A DNA stretch of 64,000 nt from Pseudoroseicyclus tamaricis (GTDB lineage: Bacteria > Pseudomonadota > Alphaproteobacteria > Rhodobacterales > Rhodobacteraceae): NCBI RefSeq assembly GCF_012070395.1, contig NZ_JAAFYS010000002.1, positions 248,001 to 312,000 on the forward strand, read 5' to 3'. This document shows positions 8,713 through 19,993 of the stretch, one piece after another (the first letter of the stretch is position 1; each line of letters begins with the position of its first letter). The position numbers were made by a program, and so were the translations under genes. The notes under the pieces are model-generated. The model had not been told where the DNA came from. It did no database searches and saw only the letters and a program-made list of their open reading frames with translations.

Positions 8713-8789
8713 GGTCGCTCCGATGGGCCCGGCAGGGGGCGCGCGTGCCCGCCAAGGGGCGGAGACGAGTGCCGGCCGGGGTGCGAGTG

Positions 8790-10172
8790 TCAGGCCCCGG
8801 TCTCGCCGAGGACCTCTTCGCCGACGTCGTAGCTGGCCACGTCGTAGATCAGCATGTCGCCCGAGCCGTCGGCGTAGTCGCCGCTGCCGACGGTGCCGCT
8901 CACGGCGACGTTGAGCATGGGAAAGAGCTGCCCGCCGTCATCGAGCATGTTGCGCTGGCAGCCGACCTCGGCGCCGTCGATGAACCAGTAGATCAGGTCC
9001 GGCGTCATGAGGCTGGCATACTCCACCACACCCGCGACATCCGCGTCGATCCGGATCGTCGAGACGGCCTCGCGGTAGTTCTTGCCGCGCGGGCCGGCGT
9101 GCTGCCCGAAGCTGGTCATCTCGCCGATGGGCCAGTCGGTGCCCCAGTTGAACTGCTCCATGATGTCGTTCTCCGGCGGCCACTGCCCGCGGCCCTCGTC
9201 GTCACAGCCGATCATCCAGAAGGCCGGCCAGGAGTGCTTGCGGTTCGGCGTCTTGACGCGCGCCGTCCAGAGGCCGGTCGCGCCCCGCCACTCCGGCATG
9301 TGCCGGGCGTTCAGCATGGCGGCCTGGTAGTGGAAGGTCTGGCCATCGTAGGTCACCGGGGCCGGCAGCTTGCGGCTGCGCAGGCGCACGAACGGGCCAG
9401 TGGCATCCTCGCCCCTGGTGATCGGATCCACCGCGCCGGGGCAGGAGTCGTCCATGTAGAGGCCGCGTTCCTTGTTGTCGCTCTGCGTGCGGCCATGGGG
9501 CAGGCGGCTCTCCCACACGGCGGTGCCGTCCGCGGCCACCCCGTTCGGCGCATGCGCCATCGTCTGCGGATCGAGGCGCGCGCGCGGCGTCACGCCGCTG
9601 ACGTCGAAGCAATAGGCGCCGCGGTGAATCGGCAGCTCCGCCGGCAGCTCGTTGACGGCGCCGTCCTCGAACCTGACCTTCACCCAGACGTCGGTCTCGC
9701 TGGCGAAGCCGCGCGGCTTGAGGATCACGTGAAAGGAATTGCCCGCCGCGCGCCCGCCGGTGTGGACGTTCACCTTAATGTAGTGACGGCGGTCGTCCCC
9801 GGGGCGCCAGACCGGCCTGGGATCGGGAAAGAAGGCCTGCTGGGACGGCCAGTCGCCGACGTTGATGCCGCCGCCGGAGATGTTCTTCACGCCATGGCCG
9901 AGGTAGCAGGTCGCGTCGATGTCGCGGTCGGTGTCGACGGGGATGTAGACGATGGCCTGCCCGGGCGGGGCGAGAACGATGTCCGGCGCGAGCAGCTTCG
10001 GCTTCTGGAGCCGTTCCCACGGCAGGACCTCTGGCGCGTCCAGCACGACGGGCTCGAAGGCCGGGGGCTCGTCGCGCGTCATTACCTCGAGCTTCGTTCC
10101 AAGCTCGGACACCCGGGCGATGCGCAGCCCGTCCTCGACCGGTTGGCCGTTACTCTCGTAGACAATCTTCAT
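8790..10172 (-). CDS. GH16-family glycoside hydrolase (beta-glucanase-like)
   Basis: This 460-residue protein has a C-terminal jelly-roll region (~200-445) containing WPAFWMIGCDDEGRGQWPP, then ENDIMEQF. That supplies the GH16 catalytic pattern E-x-D-x-x-E: nucleophile E, D, and acid/base E. GH16 enzymes cleave beta-1,3/1,4 glucans, galactans and similar polysaccharides. Residues 1-190 have no domain I recognise. MKIVYESNGQPV shows no signal peptide, unusual for a polysaccharidase, and no RTX repeats are visible for type I secretion. AAGGAG precedes ATG 10172. It is the last gene before the tRNA-Leu remnant. Confidence 0.8.
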   Translation of the reverse strand: MKIVYESNGQPVEDGLRIARVSELGTKLEVMTRDEPPAFEPVVLDAPEVLPWERLQKPKLLAPDIVLAPPGQAIVYIPVDTDRDIDATCYLGHGVKNISGGGINVGDWPSQQAFFPDPRPVWRPGDDRRHYIKVNVHTGGRAAGNSFHVILKPRGFASETDVWVKVRFEDGAVNELPAELPIHRGAYCFDVSGVTPRARLDPQTMAHAPNGVAADGTAVWESRLPHGRTQSDNKERGLYMDDSCPGAVDPITRGEDATGPFVRLRSRKLPAPVTYDGQTFHYQAAMLNARHMPEWRGATGLWTARVKTPNRKHSWPAFWMIGCDDEGRGQWPPENDIMEQFNWGTDWPIGEMTSFGQHAGPRGKNYREAVSTIRIDADVAGVVEYASLMTPDLIYWFIDGAEVGCQRNMLDDGGQLFPMLNVAVSGTVGSGDYADGSGDMLIYDVASYDVGEEVLGETGA

Positions 10173-10614
10173 CACTGGTACTCCTTGACAGACCTGCCGG
10201 CCGATCGGGGGCGCCCGGGCCGAACAGCCGCTGCCGCCCGCCTGACCTCGCCTTCCAACCGCGCCGATCCGGTGAGGCGGAGGTCTAGGCACCGGGGGTC
10301 CACGAACTCCTAGGGGTGCGTCCCGGGGAAGAGGTGCGAGGCAACACTGGAGCCCATGCCCCTCGGGTGGTCGGCGCGAGGCTCCGTCGCGCTCAGGGGG
10401 GAGCCCCGTGAGAGGAGCGCCCGGAGCGGCCGGGGCCTTGTCCGCAAGGTCGAAAGCGGCCGAACGGGGGCTTGGGCTGGACCTTCGGGCCAGACTCGGG
10501 TAGCCGCCATCGACGACGCGGGCGGGGTTTCGCACGGATCCCCTTCGTTCACGCTATGTCTGGCGGAGTTTTCGGGCTAGAAGCCTGTCGCTGGCGCAGC
10601 TGCGTGACCTCGGG

Positions 10615-10663
10615 GGTTCCGGCGCCGCAAGGGCTTGGGGGGCAGGTCCCTCCACCCGCACGA
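10615..10663 (+). repeat. Imperfect copy of the tRNA-Leu 3' 49 nt (candidate att remnant)
   Basis: These 49 nt align without gaps to tRNA-Leu positions 1063-1111, with 41 of 49 matching by my hand count. They share GGCGCCGCAAGG and GTCCCTCCACCCGCAC. Matching stops immediately 5' of this point: the preceding 36 nt show no similarity to the tRNA 5' half. The orientation is the same as the intact tRNA. An intact tRNA at one end and a 3'-only copy at the other is the layout left by site-specific integration into a tRNA gene. The eight mismatches imply age or decay. Confidence 0.75.
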
Positions 10664-10687
10664 TGGATTGGAGTAGAAGGACGGACC

Positions 10688-12022
10688 ATGCAAGTCACCG
10701 AAACGCTCAACGACGGGCTGAAGCGCGGCTATCAGATCACCCTGACCGCCTCCGAGCTTGACGAGAAAGTGTTGGGCAAGCTCAAGGAAGCGCAGCCCGA
10801 GATCCAGATGAAGGGCTTCCGCAAGGGCAAGGTGCCGATCGCGCTTCTGCGCAAGCAGTTCGGCCCCCGCCTGATGGGCGAGGCGATGCAGGAGAGCATC
10901 GACGGCGCCCTGAGCGAGCACCTCGAGAAGAGCGGCGACCGCCCGGCCATGCAGCCCGACGTCAAGATGACGAACGAGGACTGGAAGGAAGGCGACGACG
11001 TCGAGGTCACCGTGGCCTACGAGACGCTGCCCGAAGTGCCGGACGTCGATTTCTCCAAGATCAAGGTCGAGCGGCTCGTGGTCGAGGCCGACGAGGCCGG
11101 CATCCAGGAGACGCTGGAGAGCCTCGCCGGCTCCGCCCAGAACTTCGAGGATCGTCGCAAGGGCTCCAAGGCCAAGGACGGCGACCAGGTGGTCATCGAC
11201 TTCACCGGCCGCGTGGACGGCGAGGAGTTCGAGGGCGGCGCGGCGGAGGATTACCCGCTCGTGCTCGGCTCCAACTCCTTCATCCCCGGCTTCGAGGAGC
11301 AGCTGGTCGGCGTGAAGGCCGAGGAGGAGAAGGACGTCACCGTCACCTTCCCCGAAGATTACCAGGCCGAGCACCTTGCCGGCAAAGAGGCCGTCTTCTC
11401 CGTCACCGTCAAGGCGGTGAAGGAGCCGAAGCCGGCGGAGATCGACGACGAGCTGGCCAAGAAGTATGGCGCCGATGACCTCGAGGCCCTGAAGACGCAG
11501 GTGCGCGAGCGCCTCGAATCCGAGTACAATGGTGCCGGCCGCGCCGTCGCCAAGCGGGCGCTGCTCGACGAGCTGGACAAGGCGGTCGAGTTCGACCTGC
11601 CGCCGAGCCTGGTGGATGCCGAGGCCAGCCAGATCGCCCACCAGCTCTGGCACGAGGACAACCCGGAGCACCAGGGCCACAACCACGGGGACATCGAGGT
11701 GACCGACGAGCACAAGAAGCTCGCCGTGCGCCGCGTCAAACTTGGGCTGCTGCTGGCCGAGATCGGCCAGAAGGCCGAAGTGAAGGTCACCGACAGCGAG
11801 CTGACCCAGGCGATCCTCAACCAGGCGCGCCAGTACCCGGGGCAGGAACGTCAGTTCTTCGAATACGTCCAGCAGAACTCCGGCGCCCGCCAGCAGATCC
11901 AGGCGCCGATCTTCGAGGACAAGGTGGTGGACCACATCTTCACCGAGGCCGACGTGACCGAGAAGACCGTCACCAAGGAAGAGCTGCAGACGGCCGTCGA
12001 GAAGCTCGACGACGACATCTGA
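10688..12022 (+). CDS. tig: Trigger factor, ribosome-associated chaperone/prolyl isomerase
   Basis: The 444 residues from ATG 10688 begin [19 protein letters not shown]. The ribosome-docking signature GFRKGKVP is at ~43-50 and defines the N-terminal domain that binds L23 near the exit tunnel. The FKBP-type peptidyl-prolyl isomerase domain (~165-250) includes [14 protein letters not shown] and PGFEEQLVG. The C-terminal chaperone arms run to the acidic end KLDDDI. The long in-frame extension from 10472 is rejected because it crosses the tRNA-Leu remnant and has no conserved sequence. A terminator follows at 12047. Confidence 0.97.
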   Translation: MQVTETLNDGLKRGYQITLTASELDEKVLGKLKEAQPEIQMKGFRKGKVPIALLRKQFGPRLMGEAMQESIDGALSEHLEKSGDRPAMQPDVKMTNEDWKEGDDVEVTVAYETLPEVPDVDFSKIKVERLVVEADEAGIQETLESLAGSAQNFEDRRKGSKAKDGDQVVIDFTGRVDGEEFEGGAAEDYPLVLGSNSFIPGFEEQLVGVKAEEEKDVTVTFPEDYQAEHLAGKEAVFSVTVKAVKEPKPAEIDDELAKKYGADDLEALKTQVRERLESEYNGAGRAVAKRALLDELDKAVEFDLPPSLVDAEASQIAHQLWHEDNPEHQGHNHGDIEVTDEHKKLAVRRVKLGLLLAEIGQKAEVKVTDSELTQAILNQARQYPGQERQFFEYVQQNSGARQQIQAPIFEDKVVDHIFTEADVTEKTVTKEELQTAVEKLDDDI

Positions 12023-12046
12023 GGCGGAGTGCCTTGGCAGATATGG

Positions 12047-12080
12047 GGGCCGGGAGGGGAAACCTTCCCGGCCCTTTTTT
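12047..12080 (+). terminator. Rho-independent terminator of tig
   Basis: A 12-bp stem (GGGCCGGGAGGG with CCTTCCCGGCCC, one G-U pair) closes loop GAAA and is followed by six T residues. Confidence 0.93.
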
Positions 12081-12165
12081 GCGTTTGGGGGCTTTGCTCT
12101 CCGGCCCTGCCGGGCCGGCTCGCGGAGCGCGAGAGTTCGGGGCGCGCGCGGGCGGAGAGGGCGGG

Positions 12166-12215
12166 ACCCGGGGGTTTTCCACCCCCGGACCCCCGGAGAG
12201 GTATTTGAAAAAGGG
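12166..12215 (+). repeat. Dispersed hairpin-plus-tail element, copy 1
   Basis: Arms CCGGGGG/CCCCCGG are followed by GACCCCCGGAGAGGTATTTG and an A-rich tail. The same layout occurs at 54622-54672 and, inverted, at 62901-62946. I recall similar elements being common between genes in Rhodobacteraceae. Confidence 0.6.
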
Positions 12216-12288
12216 CGAGAGCAAGGGGGGGTGGGGGCGGAGGCCCCCACGAAAAAGCGGGAGCCCGGGGGCGGCAGCCCCCGCGGCG

Positions 12289-13584
12289 TCAGGCGCCGGC
12301 GACCCGCCAGATGACGTTGCCCACGTCGTCGGCCATCAGCAGCGACTTGCCGTCCGCGCCCACCTGCACGCCCACGGGGCGGCCGTAGGAGAACTTCTCG
12401 TCCTCCGAGAGAAAGCCGGTGAGGATGTCCCGCGGCGGGCCGGAGGGGCGACTGCCCTCGAAGGGCACGAAGATGAGCTTGTAGCCGGATAGGGTCGCGC
12501 GGTTCCACGAGCCGTGCTGGCCGATGGCCATGCCGGCGCCGAAGCCGGGCAGGGTGCCGTCGGGGACCCAGGTCAGCCCGAGGGAGGCGGTGTGGCCGCC
12601 GAGCGCGTAGTCCGGCTGGCGGGCGGTGGCGACGAGCTGGGCGTTCTGGGGGACGCGGTCATCGACGATCTGCCCCCAGTAGCTGTAGGGCCAGCCGTAG
12701 AAGCCGCCGTCCTCGACGCGGGTGAGGTAGTCGGGCGGGGTCTCGTCGCCGAGCCCGTCCCGCTCGTTCACCACCGTCCAGAGCGAGCCGTCGGGGGCGA
12801 AGGCGGTGCCGACGGGATTGCGCAGGCCGGAGGCGAAGATGCGCTGCGCACCGGAGGCGAGGTCGATCTCGTGGATGGCGGCGCGGCCTTCCTCCGCCGC
12901 CATGCCGTCATCGCCGATGTTGGAGAGCGAGCCGACGCCGGCATAGAGCTTCGTGCCATCGGGGGAGAGGATGAGCGACCGCGTCCAGTGGCCGCCGGGC
13001 TTGAAGTTGGCGACGGGGCGGCCGGGGCCTGTGAGGGAGGTGGCGCCGTCCGCATAGTCGAAGGCGATGACCCCGTCGGTGTTGCCGACGTAGAAGGTGC
13101 CGTCCTTCAGGGCCATGCCGAAGGGCTGGTTCAGCCCGGTGAGGAAGTCGTGCCGATCGGCCGCGACGCCATCCGTCAGGCCGCGGAAGAGCGTGATGCG
13201 GTTGGCGGAGACGCCCATGGCGCCGGCGCGGCCCATCGTCACCTTCGCCGCGTAGTCGAAGGCGGAGGTGGGCTTGCCGCGGGGCGGGATCGCCTCGGCC
13301 ACCAGCACGTCGCCGTTCGGGAGCACATGGATCCAGCGGGGGTGCTTGAGGTCGCGCGCGAAGGGCGTGACGGTGAGGCCCGGCGCCGGGGTGGGGCGGT
13401 GATCGCCCTGCCAGCCCTTGGCCGTCGGCATCTTCAGCGTCATCACCTTCTGGGCGCGCGCCTCGGGGATCTGCGGGGCGCCGCCCATGGCGGCCGGGCC
13501 CTCGTGGGCCGAGAAGCGGCGCATCATGATGGCGCCGGCCCCGACGGCGGCGACGACGCGGGCGGCAATGCTGTTGAGGCTCAT
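12289..13584 (-). CDS. PQQ-dependent sugar/sorbosone dehydrogenase-like beta-propeller protein
   Basis: The protein has 431 residues from ATG 13584, which is preceded by AGGAAGG. A hydrophobic N-terminal stretch (~3-20) suggests an uncleaved anchor or weak export signal. Beta-propeller text typical of the sorbosone/glucose dehydrogenase (GDH) family includes DLKHPRWIHVLPNGDVLVAE, GLNQPFGMALKDGTFYVGNT, GLRNPVGTAFAPDGSLW and EDGGFYGWPYSYWGQ. Such enzymes oxidise sugars in the periplasm using PQQ, but many homologues have unknown substrates and PQQ use is not proven by sequence. It is downstream of the 5'-nucleotidase on the same strand, with a hairpin between them. Confidence 0.82.
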   Translation of the reverse strand: MSLNSIAARVVAAVGAGAIMMRRFSAHEGPAAMGGAPQIPEARAQKVMTLKMPTAKGWQGDHRPTPAPGLTVTPFARDLKHPRWIHVLPNGDVLVAEAIPPRGKPTSAFDYAAKVTMGRAGAMGVSANRITLFRGLTDGVAADRHDFLTGLNQPFGMALKDGTFYVGNTDGVIAFDYADGATSLTGPGRPVANFKPGGHWTRSLILSPDGTKLYAGVGSLSNIGDDGMAAEEGRAAIHEIDLASGAQRIFASGLRNPVGTAFAPDGSLWTVVNERDGLGDETPPDYLTRVEDGGFYGWPYSYWGQIVDDRVPQNAQLVATARQPDYALGGHTASLGLTWVPDGTLPGFGAGMAIGQHGSWNRATLSGYKLIFVPFEGSRPSGPPRDILTGFLSEDEKFSYGRPVGVQVGADGKSLLMADDVGNVIWRVAGA

Positions 13585-13667
13585 GGCGGTCCCTTCCTGG
13601 CAGACCGGCGGAGCATCGCCCGGCAAGGCGCGGAAGGGAAGGGCGGGGCGTGATTTAGATGAAAGGC

Positions 13668-13697
13668 GGAGGCGGAAACCACGTGGTCTCCGCCTCC
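13668..13697. terminator. Hairpin between the 5'-nucleotidase and the sugar-dehydrogenase-like gene
   Basis: A 9-bp stem GGAGGCGGA/TCCGCCTCC encloses an inner dyad ACCACGTGGT. On the minus strand it follows the nucleotidase and leads into TTTCATCTAAAT. Its inner sequence resembles the palindromes at 43833-43856. Confidence 0.6.
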
Positions 13698-13716
13698 CCT
13701 TGTTGCTTGGTCCGGT

Positions 13717-15681
<1,965 letters not shown>

Positions 15682-15832
15682 GGGGGTGTCTCCCTGTTGG
15701 TCTTCTTGACGGGCCATGCCGTACGGCGCCCGCATGACAACTTTACCGCGCCTTCGGTCATCGCGCGACTTGACGTTACGAAGGCCCGCGCATATTGCGC
15801 GCGCCTTTCGGCAAGGCGGCAGGAGGTGCATG

Positions 15833-17080
15833 ATGAATGCGCAAGAGGTGACTCTCGGCATCGATTTCGGGACATCGAACTCCGCCGCCGGCGTCATCCG
15901 CGGCGGCAAGGCGCACCTGATCGAGGTGGAGCCGGGGGAGACGACGCTGCCGACCGCGTTCTTCTTCGATTTCGACCGGCGCGAGACGCTCATCGGCCAC
16001 GCCGCCGGCGCGGCGCTGATCGAGGGGCGCGAGGGGCGCTATATGCGGGCGCTGAAGCGGGTGCTGGGCACCAGCCTCATGCATGAGAAGCGGCAGATCC
16101 TGAACGAGCGGCTGACCTTCGTGGAGATCATCGGCCGCTTCCTTGAGCGCCTCCGCCTCGCCGCGGAGGCGGAGCTGGGCGTGGAGGTGCGCCGCGTCCT
16201 CTCCGGCCGGCCTGTGCACTTCCATGAGAGCGACCCGGCCCGAGACGACAAGGCGGAGGCGGACCTGCGCCTCGCCTACGAGGCTGCGGGGTTCTCGGAG
16301 GTCTCCTTCATGGCCGAGCCGGAGGCGGCGGCCATCGCCGGAGGCCCACCGGAGCGGGGGCTGGGGCTGGTCGTCGACATCGGCGGCGGCACCTCGGACT
16401 TCTCGCTCTATGAGGCGGGGCAGGGCGGGGTGACGATCCTCGCCAATCACGGCGTGCGCATCGGTGGCACGGATTTCGACCGCGCGGTGAGCTTCGAGCG
16501 GGTCATGCCGCTCCTCGGCCGGGGCGGTATGCTGCGGCGGGAGATGGGCGAGGGGCTGCTGGAGGCACCGACGGCCATCTATGCCGACCTTGCCACGTGG
16601 GAGAAGATCCCCTTCCTTTACACGCCGCAGAGCAAGCGCATGGTCAAGGACATGCGGGTGCTGGCGGAGGCGCCACGCCCCTTCGAGCGGCTGGAGGAGG
16701 TGCTGGAGAGCGAGCTCGGCCACGACATCGCCTTTGCCGTCGAGGCTGGCAAGATCGCCGCCAACGGCGAGGCGGGCCAAGGCGCGGCGGAGCTCGGCTT
16801 CATCGAGCCGGGGCTGGCGGCGGGGATCGACGCGGCTGCGCTCGGCGAGATCCTCGCCCCCTTCGCGGCACAGATCGGCGAGGCGGCAGCTGAGACGCTG
16901 CGGATGGCCGGCGTCGGGCCAGAGGCGGTGACGCGCGTCACCTATGTCGGCGGTTCGTCGCTGCTGGCGCAGGTGAGCGAGACGATGCGGGAAGCGCTGC
17001 CGGAGGCGGAGCACGTCTTCAGCGAGGTCTTTACCGCCGTCGCCGAAGGCCTCGCCATCGCCGCCGACCGCCGGGACTGA
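15833..17080 (+). CDS. Hsp70-family protein, YegD-like
   Basis: The 415 residues include the actin/Hsp70 ATPase signatures [15 protein letters not shown] (phosphate 1), [12 protein letters not shown] (phosphate 2) and [10 protein letters not shown] (adenosine). There is no substrate-binding domain of the DnaK type. The length and the [16 protein letters not shown] segment fit the YegD group of stand-alone Hsp70 homologues, whose client and role are unclear. Of two adjacent ATGs, 15833 is preferred because AGGAGG (15821-15826) sits 6 nt upstream. The gene is divergent from the nucleotidase and convergent with the histidine kinase. Confidence 0.87.
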   Translation: MNAQEVTLGIDFGTSNSAAGVIRGGKAHLIEVEPGETTLPTAFFFDFDRRETLIGHAAGAALIEGREGRYMRALKRVLGTSLMHEKRQILNERLTFVEIIGRFLERLRLAAEAELGVEVRRVLSGRPVHFHESDPARDDKAEADLRLAYEAAGFSEVSFMAEPEAAAIAGGPPERGLGLVVDIGGGTSDFSLYEAGQGGVTILANHGVRIGGTDFDRAVSFERVMPLLGRGGMLRREMGEGLLEAPTAIYADLATWEKIPFLYTPQSKRMVKDMRVLAEAPRPFERLEEVLESELGHDIAFAVEAGKIAANGEAGQGAAELGFIEPGLAAGIDAAALGEILAPFAAQIGEAAAETLRMAGVGPEAVTRVTYVGGSSLLAQVSETMREALPEAEHVFSEVFTAVAEGLAIAADRRD

Positions 17081-17121
17081 GCGGGCGCTATCCGCCCAAG
17101 AGGCGGCCGCCTCGCGGCGGC

Positions 17122-18225
17122 TCAGACGACCTGCGTCTGTCCGTCCGCCGGGTTGCCGAGGGGGGCGTCGAGCGTCATCACCAAGCCCTTGGGGCGGTAA
17201 TCGACATGCACCTTGCCGCCGAAGGAGCGGGGCAGCACCTCGCCGATGATGCGGCTGCCGAAGCCCTTTGATGTGGGCGGGGTAACGGCGGGGCCGCCAC
17301 TCTCGCGCCACTCGAAATGCAGGACGGGGCCGGTTTCCTCCCGCGCCACCTCCCATGAGACGTCCACCGCGCCGCCATCGACGCCGAGCGCGCCGTACTT
17401 GATGGAGTTGGTGGCCAGCTCGTGCAGGGCGAGGCTCATCGTCGTCACCTGGTCCTGCCCGATGACGACCTCCGCGCCGGTGAGGCGGATCCGCTGGAAG
17501 ACATCGTCGAAGGGCAGGAGCGCCTGACGCGCGACCGTCTCGACGGTGCCGAGGGAGGACCTGTCCTCCATCAGCATGTCCTGCGCACGGGTCAGGGCGC
17601 CGATGCGCTTTTGCAGCTCGACGCGGATCTCCTCGGCCGGGCGGTTGCCACGGACGGTCTGGCTGACGAGGGCGGAGACGAGGCCGTAGGCGTTGCGCGA
17701 GCGGTGCACCAGCTCGCGGTTGCGCAGGGTCGCCAGTGCCTCCGCCTTCACCTTGGAGGTGGTCTCGATGACGGTGTTCAGCATCCCCTTAACGTCGCCG
17801 TTCTCGTCGCAGATGGGGCTGTAGCAGAAGGTGAAATAGGCCGTCTCCATCGTGCCGTTCCTGTCGGTCTCGATGGGAAAGTCCTCGACGAAGGTGGGCT
17901 CTCCGGCCATCGCGGCCTCGGCGATGGGGGCGATGGAATGCGCCGTCTCCTTCCAGACCTCGAGGAGGGGCTGGCCGAGGGAGGGATGTTTGCGGGCGAG
18001 GAGCGGCACGAAGGCGTCGTTGTAGACCGTCGTCAGCTCATCGCCCCAGCCGATGCACTTGGGAAAGGCGGAGTTGATCATGGTCGACACCGCGATCTTT
18101 AAGACCGGCGGCCAGCTGCTGATCGGGCCGAGGGGCGTAGCGCCCCAGTCATGGCCGGCGATGGCGGCCGCCATGGCGCCGTTGGCACGCAGGAACGGCG
18201 GATGGATCGGAGTCAGACTGTCCAC
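17122..18225 (-). CDS. HWE-family sensor histidine kinase with N-terminal PAS domain
   Basis: The product has 367 residues if GTG 18225 is used (AAAAGG ~9 nt upstream); TTG 18252 is possible. The PAS region (~15-150) includes WGATPLGPISSWPPVL, CIGWGDELTTVYNDAF and ETAYFTFCYSPICDENG. The kinase core has RELVHRSRNAYGLVSALV with the phospho-acceptor histidine, the ATP-lid region LALHELATNSIKYGAL, and FEWRESGGPAV, giving the W-x-E feature of HWE kinases. No membrane segment is seen, so it is a soluble sensor, possibly of light or redox. No response regulator is adjacent, as is common for this family. Confidence 0.87.
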   Translation of the reverse strand: MDSLTPIHPPFLRANGAMAAAIAGHDWGATPLGPISSWPPVLKIAVSTMINSAFPKCIGWGDELTTVYNDAFVPLLARKHPSLGQPLLEVWKETAHSIAPIAEAAMAGEPTFVEDFPIETDRNGTMETAYFTFCYSPICDENGDVKGMLNTVIETTSKVKAEALATLRNRELVHRSRNAYGLVSALVSQTVRGNRPAEEIRVELQKRIGALTRAQDMLMEDRSSLGTVETVARQALLPFDDVFQRIRLTGAEVVIGQDQVTTMSLALHELATNSIKYGALGVDGGAVDVSWEVAREETGPVLHFEWRESGGPAVTPPTSKGFGSRIIGEVLPRSFGGKVHVDYRPKGLVMTLDAPLGNPADGQTQVV

Positions 18226-18421
18226 GAAAGGGGGCCTTTTCGGGTGGCGCAACGACAGTTGCGCTCAGGAGGCTTGACGCCAAGGCCGGAACGATGACCC
18301 GAACGCATATGTCACTTGACACTCTTAACCAATAACGAACGTCGTGTCGAGAATTCCCGGGGCCTGCGCGGGAATCTGCGCAAGCTGCCGGGGGCAGGAG
18401 GCCCGCCCCCGCCAAAGGCAA

Positions 18422-18450
18422 AGGCCGCGCTCCGATGTGGAGCGCGGCCT
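18422..18450 (-). terminator. Terminator of the rpsF-rpsR-rplI operon
   Basis: A perfect 12-bp stem AGGCCGCGCTCC/GGAGCGCGGCCT with a 5-nt loop lies 27 nt past rplI, followed on the minus strand by TTTGCCTTTGG. Confidence 0.85.
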
Positions 18451-18476
18451 CGCCTGCACCTGGAACCCCGGGGTGC

Positions 18477-19097
18477 TTACTCTTCTTCGCCCGTCTGGGC
18501 GGGCTGGCTGTCGCGCGGGTCGCCGTACTCGTCGTCGGACCCGGCAGAGCCGATGTCGTCGAACAGTTCGGCGATCTCGAACTCGGCGGCGGCTTCTTCC
18601 TCGGCGGCAAGCTCCTGGATGGATTTGCCGGAGGCCTGAAGCTCGGCCTCTTCGGGCGAGCGGGCGACGTTGAGCTTGATCGAGACCTCGACCTCGGGGT
18701 GCAGCACCACGGTGACGGTGTGCAGGCCCAGCTCCTTGATCGGCGCCGTCAGCGCGACCTGGCGCTTGTCGACGGTGTAGCCGGCCGCGGTGGCAGCCTC
18801 GGCGGCGTCACGCGGGGTGACGGAGCCGTAGAGCGCACCGCCATCGGAGGCGGAGCGGATGATGACGAAGGCTTCGCCATCGAGCTTCTTGCCGAGCGCT
18901 TCGGCTTCCTTGCGGGTCTCGAGGTTCTGGGCCTCGAGCTGCGCCTTCTGCTCGTCGAAGCGGGCGAGGTTCTCGGGGTTGGCGCGCAGCGCCTTGCCCT
19001 GGGGGAGAAGGTAATTGCGGGCGTAGCCCTCTTTCACCTTCACCACTTCGCCCATCTGGCCGAGCTTGGCGACGCGTTCCAGAAGAATGATGTCCAT
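18477..19097 (-). CDS. rplI: 50S ribosomal protein L9 with acidic C-terminal extension
   Basis: The 206 residues begin [21 protein letters not shown] and [15 protein letters not shown], the L9 signature that binds 23S rRNA domain V. The long connecting helix (~40-75) and C-terminal domain (to ~150) follow. About 55 further residues ([20 protein letters not shown] onward) are rich in Glu and Asp and ready for solvent exposure. The usual bacterial L9 is ~150 residues. It is the last gene of the S6-S18-L9 operon. Confidence 0.97.
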   Translation of the reverse strand: MDIILLERVAKLGQMGEVVKVKEGYARNYLLPQGKALRANPENLARFDEQKAQLEAQNLETRKEAEALGKKLDGEAFVIIRSASDGGALYGSVTPRDAAEAATAAGYTVDKRQVALTAPIKELGLHTVTVVLHPEVEVSIKLNVARSPEEAELQASGKSIQELAAEEEAAAEFEIAELFDDIGSAGSDDEYGDPRDSQPAQTGEEE

Positions 19098-19107
19098 GCC
19101 CTGCTCC

Positions 19108-19335
19108 TTACTTCACGGCGTAGGGGAGCAGCGCCAGGAACCGGGCGCGCTTGATCGCCTGGGCGAGCTTGCGCTGGTTCTTGGCGCCGACGGCGGTGAT
19201 CCGGGAGGGGACGATCTTGCCCCGCTCGGAGATGTAACGCTGCAGAAGACGCGTGTCCTTGTAGTCGATGACGGGGGCGTTCTCACCCTCGAACGGATCG
19301 GTCTTGCGGCGGCGGAAAAACGGTTTGGCGGCCAT
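19108..19335 (-). CDS. rpsR: 30S ribosomal protein S18
   Basis: The 75-residue protein has [40 protein letters not shown] and [20 protein letters not shown], which is diagnostic for S18. S18 forms a heterodimer with S6 on the 30S platform. It lies 10 nt before rplI and 23 nt after rpsF. Confidence 0.98.
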   Translation of the reverse strand: MAAKPFFRRRKTDPFEGENAPVIDYKDTRLLQRYISERGKIVPSRITAVGAKNQRKLAQAIKRARFLALLPYAVK

Positions 19336-19358
19336 GTGTCAGGCTCCTTTCACACAGA

Positions 19359-19718
19359 TCAGCGGCGTTCGCGGCGGTCGCCGCGGTCACGGTCGTCACG
19401 CTTTTGCATCTGCACCGAGGGACCTTCCTCGTGGGCGTCGACCTTGATCGTCAGAACGCGCATGACGTCGTCATGCAGCCGCATCAGGCGCTCCATCTCC
19501 TGCACGGCGTTGGCCGGGCTGTCGGTGCGCATGTAGGCGTAGTGGCCCTTGCGGTTCTTGTTGATCTTGTAGGCCATCGTCTTGATGCCCCAGTACTCGG
19601 TCTCGATGACCTTGCCGCCATTGTCGGACAGCACGGTCCCGAAATGCTCGACGAGGCCCTCGGCCTGCGCGTTGGACAGGTCCTGACGCGCGATAAAGAC
19701 ATGCTCGTAAAAAGGCAT
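19359..19718 (-). CDS. rpsF: 30S ribosomal protein S6
   Basis: The 119 residues start MPFYEHVFIARQDLSNAQAE and contain ETEYWGIKTMAYKINKNRKG and HYAYMRTDSPANAVQEMERL, the S6 fold. The C-terminus is a charged, disordered tail (KRDDRDRGDRRERR). It is the first gene of the rpsF-rpsR-rplI operon. In many bacteria the S6:S18 complex controls its own mRNA leader; the 275-nt upstream interval could hold such a site but I could not define one. Confidence 0.98.
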   Translation of the reverse strand: MPFYEHVFIARQDLSNAQAEGLVEHFGTVLSDNGGKVIETEYWGIKTMAYKINKNRKGHYAYMRTDSPANAVQEMERLMRLHDDVMRVLTIKVDAHEEGPSVQMQKRDDRDRGDRRERR

Positions 19719-19993
19719 GACTCTCCACTTCTCTGATTTCGGCGCATTTCAAAGGGGGGCCTTGAACCTTCCGCGGGCCACCCCACGAGAGACTGCGCGG
19801 TTTGCAACATCTCGCGGAAGGAATGGCGCCTTATAACGACGTGGCCGGCGCTGGCAAGGCCGGGGGGCGCGGCCCCTGGGGATGCCTGAGACGTTGCGGC
19901 AGATTCCCCGCCCTGACCACGGCGCTGCCCGCTTTCGGCCCGAATTCATCGGGAAACCTTCAGGCAACCACGAATAAGCGACGAGACGAGTAC

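Noticed and set aside
8679-10313. 544-residue plus-strand open frame
   Set aside because: It is antisense to the GH16 gene and its composition is typical of G+C-rich shadow frames.
10579-10663. Second complete tRNA-Leu gene before tig
   Set aside because: The 36 nt that should form the acceptor, D-arm and anticodon 5' half show no similarity, so no tRNA could fold.
18226-18476. EcfG-type stress promoter upstream of the HWE kinase
   Set aside because: GGAAC occurs at 18288 but on the wrong strand and without a CGTT at the right spacing.
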